DNA of 64,000 nt from Desulfovibrio piger (GCF_012843875.1 NZ_JABAFY010000001.1:62001-126000); one strand, 5' to 3'. Shown: positions 45,242 to 53,687, counted from the first letter of the stretch. The notes: generated by a model not told the origin, from the letters alone. Translations and numbers: made by a program.

Positions 45242-45870
45242 ACACGGCCCCGCTCCAGCCCCTTTTCCTCCTGCGGCCCGGCATCCGGCTTGTGCTGGCT
45301 TCGGCCTCGCCGCGACGCCGCCAGTTCATGGATGAATGGGGCCTGCCCTATACCATCGTCCGTCCCACCGGGGTGGAACCGCGCCCCGAACACGGGGAAA
45401 CGCCCGCCGCCTACGCCCTGCGTGCCGCTACGGCCAAAGCGCGGGCCGTGGCCGCCTCGGCGGATGCCGGGGCCGACGACCTGATCCTGGCCGCCGACAC
45501 CGTGGTGGCCCTGGGCCACGACATCCTGGGCAAGCCCGCTGACGATGCGGACGCCCTGGACATGCTGCGGCGCCTTTCCGGCCGCGAGCATGAGGTCATC
45601 ACCGGCGTCTGCTGCCTTTTCCCCGACGGGAGCAGCGCGGGCTTTGCCGATACCAGCGCCGTCCGCTTCCATGCCTGGCCTGAAGACGTTCTCCGCGCCT
45701 ATGTGCGCAGCGGCGAACCGGCCGACAAGGCCGGGGCCTACGCCATCCAGGGCCAGGGGGCCTTTCTGGTGGAAAGCGTGCACGGTTCCTGGTCCACGGT
45801 GGTGGGCCTGCCGGTGAGCCGTCTTGCCGCCCTCCTGCTGGAGGGAGGCTGGATGCGCCCCGTGGACTGA
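45238..45870 (+). CDS. maf: Maf-family nucleoside triphosphate pyrophosphatase
   Basis: A 210-residue Maf/YhdE-type enzyme that hydrolyses dTTP/UTP or modified nucleotides to monophosphates and pyrophosphate, as house cleaning. Features: LVLASASPRRRQFMDEWGL near the N-terminus, the acidic DLILAADTVVALG, LSGREHEVITGVC and the C-terminal GAYAIQGQGAFLVESVHGSWSTVVGLPV. An N-terminal extension of about 17 residues precedes the core. It ends the coupled group of three. Confidence 0.94.
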   Translation: MNTAPLQPLFLLRPGIRLVLASASPRRRQFMDEWGLPYTIVRPTGVEPRPEHGETPAAYALRAATAKARAVAASADAGADDLILAADTVVALGHDILGKPADDADALDMLRRLSGREHEVITGVCCLFPDGSSAGFADTSAVRFHAWPEDVLRAYVRSGEPADKAGAYAIQGQGAFLVESVHGSWSTVVGLPVSRLAALLLEGGWMRPVD

Positions 45871-46263
45871 TCCTTGCGCCATCTCCATCCTGCTTTTCAG
45901 GGCGGTCTCGTCATGAGGCCGCCCTTTTCATTTTCCGGCCGTGCTGCCGGTCATTTTCTCTGCCGCCATGCATTTTTTGCACAAAAAGCAGGCTCTCGTT
46001 CCGAATATGGAAAAATTTTAAAAAATTTCATAAAAAATCGTTCCAGATTGGGATTTTTTTCACTATTCAGCATTCCCATGCATACCGGTGCCTGCTGCCG
46101 TTTTGTTGCACTCTGTTTCAGCTCCTTGTCCCTTTTTTCTCCACAATAACTGGTAGCACAAACAGTTTTCCGGCCCTTGACGCCCGTAAGAAATCACTTT
46201 ACGCCGGTAGCATGGATGATTTTCCACTGTTGTTTGCAGTCTTAAGCTTATGGAGTTGCCATC
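45871..46263. other. AT-rich region upstream of the acetyl-CoA synthetase gene
   Basis: About 390 bp, strongly AT-rich between 45960 and 46080. Two copies of CGTTCC-N5/6-GGRA stand at 45997-46012 and 46039-46053, 42 bp apart. A TTGACG near 46177 may be the -35 of the acs promoter. No gene seen. Confidence 0.55.
45899..45930 (+). terminator. Intrinsic terminator downstream of maf
   Basis: GGGCGG / CCGCCC hairpin followed by TTTTCATTTT. Confidence 0.75.
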
Positions 46264-48306
46264 ATGTCCCAGGAACGGATTACCACTCTCTTAACCGAGA
46301 AGCGTAGCTACCTCCCCCCCCGAGCACGGCAAGTCGTCCGCGTGGATCTGCGGTCAGGACGAAGCCGACGCCATCTGCCGGCGAGCTCTGGAAGACCCCA
46401 ATGACTTCTGGGGTGCACGCGCATCGCAGCTGATCCACTGGTTCAAGCGCTGGGACAAGGTACTGGAGGCCGACGAAGCGCGGCACAAGTACAGATGGTT
46501 CACCGGCGCCAAGCTCAATGCCGCCTTCAACTGCATCGACCGCACCTCATCTCCGGCCGCCGCAACAAGGCCGCCCTCATCTGGCAGGGCGAAAAGGAAA
46601 TGGACGTGCGCTGCTTCACCTACCAGATGCTCTATACCGAGGTCTGCCGTGTGGCCCACGCCCTGAGCTCCCTGCACATCAACAAGGGAGACCGTGTGGC
46701 CCTGTACATGCCCATGATCCCCGAGCTGGTCATCGCCATGCTGGCCTGTGCCCGCATCGGCGCCATCCATACGGCCATCTTCTCCGGCTATGCCGAAGGC
46801 GGCGTGCGCAGCCGTATCCAGGGCTCCAAGGCCAAGGTCGTCATCACCGCCGATGCCGCCATCCGCGCCGGCAAGATCAAGCCCCTCAAGGCCAACCTGG
46901 ACCCCATCCTGGAAAAGTGCCCCTCCGTGGCCCACGTGGTGGTGGTGAACCACGCCGACCTCTACGACGTGAAAATGACCCCCAACCGCGACATCTGGTG
47001 GCATGACCTCATCGAGGACTTCACCCTGGACGTGGACTTCCCCTGCGAGCCCATGGACGCCAACGACACGCTCTTCCTGCTGCATACCAGCGGCAGCACC
47101 GGCAAGCCTACGGGCATCATGCACTCCACGGGCGGCTACCTGACCTATGCGGCGCATACCACGCAATGGGTCTTCGACATGCGCGACGACGACGTCTACT
47201 GGTGCACGGCCGACATGGGCTGGATCACCGGCCATACCTACGGCGTGTACGGACCGCTGGCCCTGGGCGCCACCGTGGTGATGTTCGAAGGCGTGCCCAC
47301 ATGGCCAAAGCCGGACCGCTACTGGCGCATCGTGGAAAAATTCCGCGTCAACATCCTCTACACGGCCCCCACGGTCATCCGTTCCCTCATGCGTCTGGGC
47401 GAAGCCTGGGCCGAACGCTATGACCTGCGCACCCTGCGCATCCTGGGCTCCGTGGGCGAACCCATCAACCCCGAAGCCTGGCACTGGTACCACAAGAACA
47501 TCGGCGGCAGCGAGCTGCCCATCGTGGATACCTGGTGGCAGACCGAGACCGGCGGTGCCATGATCAGCCCCCTGCCCTACGCCACCAAGCTCAAGCCCGG
47601 CTCGGCCTCGCGACCCCTGCCCGGCATCGACGCGGCCGTCATGGGCGGCAGCGCCACCCGTGACGAGGAAGACGGCGACGGCTCCACCCGCAGCGGCCAT
47701 CTGGTCATCCGCAAGCCCTGGCCCGGCATGATGCAGGGCGTCTACAACGACGAAGAAAAGTACCAGTCCTACTTCTCGCGCTTCGGCTGCTATGAGTCCG
47801 GCGACGGCGCCGAAGTGGACGAGGACGGCTACTTCTGGATCCTGGGCCGCGTGGACGATTCCATCAACGTTTCCGGCCACCGTCTCTCCACCGCCGAGAT
47901 CGAGGCCGTGCTGGCCTCCTGCCCCGAAGTGGCGGAAGCCGCCGTGGTGCCCATGCCCCATGCCCTCAAGGGCGAAGGCATCTACGCCTATGTTGTCACC
48001 CGTGACGAAGTGCCCTGGAGCGACGACGTGCGCAAAAAGCTGCGCGACACCGTGCGCCGCGACATCGGCGCCCTGGCCTCCCCCGAATACATCCAGTTCG
48101 TGGAAGCCATGCCCAAGACCTGTTCCGCCAAGGTCATCCGCCGCATGCTGCGCAAGATCGCGGGCAACGTCTATGACGACCTGGGCGATACCACGGCCCT
48201 GGCCAAGCCCGAAGTGCTCGACCACATCATCGTCGGTCACCGCAACCTGCTGCAGGGCCAGCACGAGACGGCCAACCTGCCCGACGAGGACCAGCCCAAG
48301 GAATAG
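46264..48306 (+). pseudogene. acs: Acetyl-CoA synthetase, interrupted by two compensating frameshifts
   Basis: AMP-forming acetate activation. The ATG at 46264 is behind GGAG. The correct frame is lost inside a run of eight C (46314-46321), continues in the next frame (EHGKSSAWICGQDEADAI...KLNAAFNCIDR), and is regained near 46541-46543 where one base is missing before HLISGRRNKAALIWQGE. The rest is intact: LLHTSGSTGKPTG (AMP-binding P-loop), DTWWQTETGGAMISPLP, the hinge YFWILGRVDDSINVSGHR, and the acetylated-lysine region KTCSAKVIRRMLRKIAGN. Corrected, it would encode about 680 residues. Either a pseudogene or two sequence errors. Confidence 0.88.
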
Positions 48307-48329
48307 GCTCTCCCCCGCTCCCTGATACG

Positions 48330-48364
48330 AAAAAAGACCACCCGCCGACGGGGGGTCTTTTTTT
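48330..48364 (+). terminator. Intrinsic terminator downstream of acs
   Basis: AAAAAAGACCACCC / GGGGGTCTTTTTTT hairpin; usable in both directions. Confidence 0.8.
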
Positions 48365-48439
48365 GTCCGCAGCCTCCTGCGGGCTCCTTTCCCCGGCGGA
48401 GCGGCCGGCCCCCCAGGCCGTAACGGCCGCCCCCAAGGT

Positions 48440-48736
48440 TCAGGAATCGTTGCCGCGTCCCTCCGCGTGCGTCTCCCGCAGCATGCGCCAGAACTGGCGG
48501 CATTCCTCGGGATAGGAAGCCATCAGGAAACACAGGGCCAGGACCACCAGAGCCAGCAGACACAGGGCCAGGCAGACGATCTGGGCCAGGGCCAGCAGGG
48601 CGACCAGGGCCGCCAGCAGGCCCGTTCCCCAGACCGCCAGCCGCCGGATACCCGTGGCCAGCAGGGCTTTCCACCGGGGGACGGCCGCCCCCGAAGCAGC
48701 GGGCAAAGCCGCATTCCCGTCGGAAGGACGCTCCAT
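48440..48736 (-). CDS. Small membrane protein in the iron-related cluster
   Basis: A 98-residue protein I do not recognise. After about 28 polar residues come two hydrophobic segments (about 30-75: RRLAVWGTGLLAALVALLALAQIVCLALCLLALVVLALCFLMA), then a charged cytoplasmic-type tail. The ATG at 48734-48736 has AAGGAT upstream. It follows the 73-residue membrane protein gene by 10 bp and is evidently co-transcribed with it, leftwards from the Fur-like box. Confidence 0.7.
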   Translation of the reverse strand: MERPSDGNAALPAASGAAVPRWKALLATGIRRLAVWGTGLLAALVALLALAQIVCLALCLLALVVLALCFLMASYPEECRQFWRMLRETHAEGRGNDS

Positions 48737-48746
48737 GTGACGATCC

Positions 48747-48968
48747 TTACAGGGCCTTGCGGCGCTTCCAGACGTGGTCGGCCAGCAGGGCGCTGAACAC
48801 GGCGCCGGTCAGCACATGGGCCGTTTTGTTGCCGGCAAAGCCCAGCACCACCGATGCCCCCAGCGCACCGAGCATGATGCGCATGGCCAGTTTGCGCCCG
48901 CTGAGCTTTTTGGTCGCGGGCCGTGCGGGGACAGCCAGGTCCCCTGTAGCGAGACAGGCTTCTTCCAT
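48747..48968 (-). CDS. Small glycine-rich membrane protein in the iron-related cluster
   Basis: A 73-residue protein. A basic stretch (KKLSGRKLAMRI) leads to a hydrophobic glycine-rich segment (MLGALGASVVLGFAGNKTAHVLTGAVFSALLADHVWKRRK) that could form one or two helices. I do not recognise the family. The ATG at 48966-48968 follows AGGAG. It is the first gene of the leftward transcript starting next to the Fur-like box, opposite feoA and the P-type ATPase. Small glycine-rich membrane proteins accompany P1B-6 ATPases in ferrosome loci, which makes the context suggestive. Confidence 0.72.
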   Translation of the reverse strand: MEEACLATGDLAVPARPATKKLSGRKLAMRIMLGALGASVVLGFAGNKTAHVLTGAVFSALLADHVWKRRKAL

Positions 48969-49001
48969 AAGAGCACTCCTGGGGTAAAAGGTTAAAATGA
49001 A

Positions 49002-49029
49002 AAGATAAAAAATTTTACATACAGGTCAA
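49002..49029 (-). promoter_or_regulatory. Candidate promoter for the leftward small-membrane-protein transcript
   Basis: On the minus strand, TTGACC, 16 bp, TATCTT. Confidence 0.45.
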
Positions 49030-49037
49030 AAGAAAAA

Positions 49038-49052
49038 TGAAAGTGATTTTCT
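49038..49052. promoter_or_regulatory. Candidate Fur box between divergent promoters
   Basis: TGAAAGT-G-ATTTTCT, a 7-1-7 near-palindrome placed exactly between the two divergent -35 elements (49024-49029 and 49059-49064). Iron-linked genes on both sides support Fur as the regulator. Confidence 0.55.
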
Positions 49053-49058
49053 TTTTTC

Positions 49059-49087
49059 TTGACACTCATCCTAGTTTACGCCATGCT
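49059..49087 (+). promoter_or_regulatory. Candidate promoter for feoA and the ATPase cluster
   Basis: TTGACA, 17 bp, CATGCT. The -35 is good and the -10 is weak. Confidence 0.45.
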
Positions 49088-49224
49088 TCTTTGCAAGCCC
49101 GGAGTAGCGGTTCGACATGCCGGATCAGCCGCCCCCCAAGCCCGGTCGGGATCGTCCCGGCCGGATCGTACTGCGCAGGTATGCCGGTCCCTGCTCCGGG
49201 CCCGTACCAGCAAAGGAGAAGATC

Positions 49225-49464
49225 ATGAGCGACATCATCAGCCTTCGTCAGATGCAGATCGGCCAGAGCGGCAGGATCGCCACGGTGGAAGCCCTCGGAG
49301 AAATGGGCCGCCGCATCCGGGACATGGGCCTGATCCCCGGGACCACCGTTTCCGTCGTGGGCCGCGCGCCCCTCAAAGACCCCGTTGCGCTGCGCCTTTC
49401 CGGCGTGACCGTCACCCTGCGCAACAGCGAAGCCGACCACATCACCGTCGACGTCTCCAACTAG
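49225..49464 (+). CDS. feoA: FeoA-domain ferrous iron transport accessory protein
   Basis: A 79-residue SH3-like FeoA protein: LRQMQIGQSGRIATVEALGEMGRRIRDMGLIPGTTVSVVGRAPLKDPVALRLSGVTVTLRNSEADHITV, which follows the family pattern closely (RRxxDMGLIPGTxVxVxxxAPLxDP). It normally aids the FeoB transporter, but no feoB follows. Instead the next genes are a small membrane protein and a P1B-type ATPase. The ATG at 49225 has GGAGAAG. The Fur-like box lies about 175 bp upstream. Confidence 0.93.
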   Translation: MSDIISLRQMQIGQSGRIATVEALGEMGRRIRDMGLIPGTTVSVVGRAPLKDPVALRLSGVTVTLRNSEADHITVDVSN

Positions 49465-49569
49465 CCCCTCTCTTCTCCCAATCGTGCGTCTTTTGCTGTC
49501 CGGGCCGTGCCAGAATATGGCCCGGATGGCCCTCTGTATCCTTTTACCTGTGCAAAAGGAGGCACAAGC

Positions 49570-49824
49570 ATGAACAACGGTCTGAAATACGGTCTCTTTT
49601 TCCTGGGTGGTCTGGCGCTGGGCGTCGTGGGCACCGTTGCCGTCACCCGCGGCAAGCTCGATCTCAAACCCCTGGCCACCGATCTGGTGAGCCGCGGCAT
49701 GGACATGAAAGACGCCATCATGAGCAAGGTGGAAGCCGTCAAGGAAGATATGGAAGATCTGGCCGCCGAAGCCCGTCAGGCCGCTGACAAGCGCAAGGCC
49801 GAAGCTGCCGATCCTCAGGCCTGA
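49570..49824 (+). CDS. Small glycine-zipper membrane protein (YtxH-like)
   Basis: An 84-residue protein with one N-terminal hydrophobic segment rich in small residues (YGLFFLGGLALGVVGTVAV; glycine spacing GGxxxGxxG), then an amphipathic helix likely to form a coiled coil (KDAIMSKVEAVKEDMEDLAAEARQAADKRKAEAA). It resembles YtxH-type proteins. The ATG at 49570 has a perfect AAAGGAGG, so strong expression is likely. It is 13 bp upstream of the ATPase. A small membrane protein with a glycine-rich segment directly before a P1B-6 ATPase would fit a ferrosome FezA-type role, an inference. Confidence 0.8.
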   Translation: MNNGLKYGLFFLGGLALGVVGTVAVTRGKLDLKPLATDLVSRGMDMKDAIMSKVEAVKEDMEDLAAEARQAADKRKAEAADPQA

Positions 49825-49837
49825 TGAGGGCACGCGC

Positions 49838-52009
49838 ATGCGCTTTTTTCTGGTTCATGAACTGAGCTGCTCCAACGGGGCCGGACGGCTGCGTGCGCGT
49901 GCCTGCCGCCCCATGACACAGGTGCAGGCCGAGATCCTGGCCGATACTCTGGATGCCATCGACGGCGTGGAAGGCGTGCGGGTCAATCCGCGCGTGCCCA
50001 GCGTCCTCGTGCTCTACCGGCATGCGCAGGCCCGGCAGGACGTGCTCCGCTCCCTGGCTGCCCAGGACGCCGGTGCCCTCAATGACGGCAGCGTCCTGGC
50101 CACCCTGACCCAGGAGCTGGAAAGCAGCCTCGAACGGCACGCTTCCGGCAGCCGCCTGCCGGCCCATGATGAGGACGAGATGGGGGCCCACGGTTTCGGC
50201 CCCCTGATGCGCTTCCTCTTCGTCCGTCCTTTCCTGCCGTTCAAGCTGCGTGTGGCCAGCAGTGTCATGGGAGCCCTTCCCTTTTTGCGAAAGGGCCTCG
50301 CCTCGCTCCTCCAGGGCAAGCTCAATGTCGACGTACTGGATGCCGCGGCCATCGGTGTTTCCCTGCTGCGGCGCGACTTCCGTACCGTCACCGTGCTGAC
50401 CCTGCTGCTGGGACTGGGCGAGGCCCTGGAATACTGGACGCGCCGCCGCTCCATGGACAGCCTGACCGAGAGCCTGGCGCTCAACGTGGATACCGTCTGG
50501 GTACTGGCCGATGGTGTGGAGACCAGCGTCCCGCTCTCCGATGTGCGTGAAGGCGATCTGGTCGTGGTCCGCGACGGCGGCTCCATCCCTGTGGACGGTA
50601 TCGTCGAGGACGGCGAGGCCGTGGTCAACCAGGCCAGCATGACCGGCGAGCCCCTGGGCGTGGCCCGCAGCAAGGGCGCTGCCGTCTACTCGGGCACGGT
50701 GGTGGAGCAGGGACATCTCGTCATCCGCGCCACCCATGTGGGCGACGGCACCCGCCTCAAGCAGGTGGTGCGCTTCATCGAAGAATCCGAGGCCCTCAAG
50801 GCAGGCATCCAGGGCAAATTCGAACGCATGGCCGACATGGCCGTGCCCTTCACCTTCGCCCTGGCGGGCCTTGTGTGGCTCATCACCCGCAACCCCATGC
50901 AGGCGGCTTCCGTGCTGCTGGTGGACTATTCCTGTGCCCTGCGTCTTGCCACCCCGCTGGCCGTGCTGGCCGCCATGCGCGAAGGCGCGCGTCACGGCGT
51001 GGTCATCAAGGGCGGCCGTTTCCTGGAGGCCCTTTCCGAAGCCGATACCGTGGTCTTCGACAAAACGGGCACCCTCACCAACGCCAGCCCCCATGTGGTG
51101 GAGGTCATCCCCGCCGCCGGTCATGACCGGGACGAGGTCCTGCGCCTTGCGGCCTGCCTTGAGGAGCACTTCCCCCATCCTGTGGCCCGCGCCGTTGTCC
51201 GCTGCGCGCAGGAAGAAGGCCTGCAGCATGAGGAAGAGCACGCCCAGGTGGAATATGTGGTGGCCCACGGCATCGCCTCCACCCTGTACGGCAAGGCCGT
51301 GCGTGTGGGCAGCCGCCACTACATCGAATGCGACGAAGGCATCGACCTTTCGCCCCTGGAGGCGGAGATCGACGCCCAGGCCCGGATGGGACGCTCGCTG
51401 CTCTATCTGGCCATCGACGGCAAGCTGGCCGGGTTCCTGGCCATCGAGGACCCCCTGCGTCCCGAATGCCCGCAGGTCCTCAAGCAGCTCGAAGAGCTGG
51501 GCTTCCGCCGCATCCTCATGCTCACCGGCGACGACGAGCGTACCGCCCGTGCCGTGGCCGGCAAGCTGGGCCTCAAGGAATACCGTTCGCAGGTCCTGCC
51601 CGCCGACAAGGCCGACGTCATCGCCGACCTCACCGCCCAGGGCTGCAAGGTCCTCATGGTGGGCGACGGCATCAACGACGCGCCTGCCCTGTCCGCCTCC
51701 CATGTGGGCGTGGCCATGTGCGACGGCGCCGACCTGGCCCGCGAAGTGGCCAATGTGCTGCTCACCCGGCCGGACCTCAGCGGGCTCATCACGGCCCGGC
51801 TGCTGGGCAGGGCCACCCTGCGGCGCATCCACATCAACTTTGCGGCCACCATGCTGCTCAACAGCATGTTCCTGGCCGGGGGCCTGTTCATGATCCTGAC
51901 GCCCGGCGTCTCGGCTCTGTTGCATAACCTGACGACCCTGGGCGTGACACTCAATGCCATGCGGCCGCATCTGCCCGGTCGCCACGCCCGTCAGCTGGAG
52001 GCCGCCTGA
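49838..52009 (+). CDS. P1B-type metal-transporting ATPase with SCA motif (FezB-like candidate)
   Basis: A 723-residue heavy-metal P-type ATPase. The N-terminal ~90 residues look like a degenerate HMA domain without a CxxC. The actuator motif TGEP is at 269, the phosphorylated aspartate D408 is in DKTGTLT, a HP-type motif is in FPHPVARAV, and the hinge is GDGINDAP (about 609-616). The membrane metal-site motif, normally CPC or SPC, is S365-C366-A367 (DYSCALR). As I recall, this variant marks the P1B-6 group, whose members include FezB of ferrosomes. Transported metal probably Fe(II), by context only. It shares one base with the next gene. Confidence 0.9.
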   Translation: MRFFLVHELSCSNGAGRLRARACRPMTQVQAEILADTLDAIDGVEGVRVNPRVPSVLVLYRHAQARQDVLRSLAAQDAGALNDGSVLATLTQELESSLERHASGSRLPAHDEDEMGAHGFGPLMRFLFVRPFLPFKLRVASSVMGALPFLRKGLASLLQGKLNVDVLDAAAIGVSLLRRDFRTVTVLTLLLGLGEALEYWTRRRSMDSLTESLALNVDTVWVLADGVETSVPLSDVREGDLVVVRDGGSIPVDGIVEDGEAVVNQASMTGEPLGVARSKGAAVYSGTVVEQGHLVIRATHVGDGTRLKQVVRFIEESEALKAGIQGKFERMADMAVPFTFALAGLVWLITRNPMQAASVLLVDYSCALRLATPLAVLAAMREGARHGVVIKGGRFLEALSEADTVVFDKTGTLTNASPHVVEVIPAAGHDRDEVLRLAACLEEHFPHPVARAVVRCAQEEGLQHEEEHAQVEYVVAHGIASTLYGKAVRVGSRHYIECDEGIDLSPLEAEIDAQARMGRSLLYLAIDGKLAGFLAIEDPLRPECPQVLKQLEELGFRRILMLTGDDERTARAVAGKLGLKEYRSQVLPADKADVIADLTAQGCKVLMVGDGINDAPALSASHVGVAMCDGADLAREVANVLLTRPDLSGLITARLLGRATLRRIHINFAATMLLNSMFLAGGLFMILTPGVSALLHNLTTLGVTLNAMRPHLPGRHARQLEAA

Positions 52010-52299
52010 TGCTCGACAGCCTGCGCTTCGTGAAATATGTCCGCAGCTTCATGGACGGACGCGTGCGCGTCCGGCACCCTGCCCTGCGTGACGCCGCCAT
52101 CGCCGGTAAAGCCCGCGCCGCCCTCCTGCGTGTGGACGGTGTGCGGGACATAGAGCTCAACCCCCTGAGCGGTTCGGCCCTCATCCTGTATGACAGCACC
52201 CGTCTGTCGCAGGACAGGCTCATCGAGACCGGCTGCCGCTGGGCCGACTGGCTGGACAAAGCCGCACGCGGCCAGGCAGGCGAGATGCCGCCCTTGTAA
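52009..52299 (+). CDS. Degenerate HMA-domain protein in the iron-related cluster
   Basis: A 96-residue protein whose centre (RVRVRHPALRDAAIAGKARAALLRVDGVRDIELNPLSGSALILYD) has the beta-alpha-beta pattern of HMA/HMA2 domains but no metal-binding cysteines. It is much like the N-terminal part of the ATPase just upstream (DTLDAIDGVEGVRVNPRVPSVLVLY). The ATG at 52009 overlaps the ATPase stop by one base, so its synthesis is coupled. A REP-like hairpin and a terminator follow. Confidence 0.82.
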   Translation: MLDSLRFVKYVRSFMDGRVRVRHPALRDAAIAGKARAALLRVDGVRDIELNPLSGSALILYDSTRLSQDRLIETGCRWADWLDKAARGQAGEMPPL

Positions 52300-52311
52300 G
52301 AATGACAGACA

Positions 52312-52377
52312 CTCCGGGGGAGAGACTCTTTGCAAACAAAAGCTCTCTCCCCCGGGCCCCTCTCCCCAAAAACTTTC
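52312..52377 (-). repeat. REP-like dispersed palindrome, copy 2
   Basis: Read on the minus strand it has the same lead-in, AAAGTTTTT-GGGGAGAGGGG, then CCCGGGGGAGAGAG, a TTTG / CAAA centre and CTCTCCCCCGG, as the copy at 9208-9275. It lies just after the ATPase operon. Confidence 0.7.
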
Positions 52378-52474
52378 AGGTACGGGCACAGGTCCCCGTC
52401 GCTGCCTCGTAGTTAGGGACATCCCGGCCTGACGGGGGCCCCATCCAGATCGCTTCCTCCCTTGGAGCCCCCGT

Positions 52475-52506
52475 AAAAAAGGACGCCGCCATGGCGTCCT
52501 TTTTTC
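52475..52506 (+). terminator. Bidirectional intrinsic terminator
   Basis: AAAAAAGGACGCC / GGCGTCCTTTTTT hairpin with a GCCAT loop between the convergent iron cluster and aminotransferase gene. Confidence 0.88.
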
Positions 52507-52581
52507 ATAATGCGCGGTGGGGAAGCGATCCCCTTACGGTGCGGGAAAGAGACTTCCCTCCCGGAAACTCCCTCCCTGAGC

Positions 52582-53687
52582 TTAACCGTTTTGCTGCAAC
52601 CAGCCGTCCAGCACGGCCAGGTTCTCGGCAAAGTTGGCGCGGCCGTAGCCCATGCGCACATAGGGCGCGTCCATGTCATAGACATTGCCGGGCAGGAGCA
52701 GCACACCGGCCGACTGGGCCAGGTGTTCGCAAAAAGCCAGTGCGGAACCGAAGCGGGCCACGAAGTCCGGCCGCAGGCCATGGAAAGCGATGGGACCGGC
52801 CTGGGGCGGATTGTGGAGGAACACGTGGTCGTAACGGGCAAAGAAGTCGGCGGCGATCCGGCGATTGCGGGCGATGATCTCCCGGTTGCGGGCCAGGACG
52901 GCCGGGCCGTGCTTCAGCGCGATGCGGGCCAGGGCTTCGGAAGGCGTGGGGCAGCAGATGCTGAGATAATTCTTGTAGCGGCTCAGGGCGCCGATGGCGT
53001 CCCGTTCCTGCGAGGCGATCCAGCCCACACGCAGGCCGGGCAGGCCGTAGGCCTTGGAGAGCACGCCCACGGAAAAGGCCCGTTCGTAGATGTCGCAAAA
53101 GGCCGGGGGCACGGCATCCGGCGCTTCCAGGCCCCGGTAGACCTCATCGGCCAGGATGCGCAGGCCGTGGCGGCGGGCCAGCTCGCAGATGCGCTGCCGG
53201 TGGGATTGTTGGGCGTGTTCAGCACCAGCAGGCGCGTCCTGGGCGTGATGAGCCGCTCCAGCTCGTCAAGGTCGCAATACCAGCCGTCCTCGCCCTGATG
53301 CAGGGGCCAGAGGGAGAGCTCGCAGCCCGCGGCCCGCGCCACCTCGTACAGGGACTGGTAGGTGGGGAACTGGCAGATCACATGCTCGCCCGGCTCCACC
53401 AGCACGTTGAGAGCTCCGAAGATGGCCTCCTGCGCGCCCACATGCAGCAGCACGTTTTCCGGACCGCACTGCGTGTACAGGCCGGAGACCGCCTCCCGCA
53501 GGGCCGGAGCACCGTCGTTCTCGCTGTAGCCCAGCCAGGTGTCCAGAAAGTCTTCCTGCGCGCCCGGCTCCAGAGCCAGCAACTCGCGGATGCTCAGGGA
53601 CTCGCAGTCCGACTGCGCCAGCAGATACGGCGCGCTGAATTCATACCGTCCAAAAAAGATCTCCAGTCCGAAGTCCCTGATTTTCAT
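52582..53687 (-). pseudogene. PLP-dependent class I/II aminotransferase, interrupted by a frameshift
   Basis: A fold-type I aminotransferase. The N-terminal part (ATG at 53685-53687 behind GGAGG) runs through VGAQEAIFGALNVL, QFPTYQSLYEVARAAG and LNTPNNPTGS. Near 53195-53203 the frame breaks, and the protein resumes in another frame as RQRICELARRHGLRILADEVYRGLEAPD, then VGVLSKAYGLPGLRVGW with the PLP lysine. The end is GRANFAENLAVLDGWLQQNG. Corrected, it would have about 368 residues. The substrate is not clear. It is convergent with the iron cluster. Pseudogene or sequence error. Confidence 0.85.

Noticed and set aside
46080-46160. A sigma-54 promoter upstream of acs
   Set aside because: GG and GC pairs are present, but none has the required spacing with the TTGCA-type -12 element.
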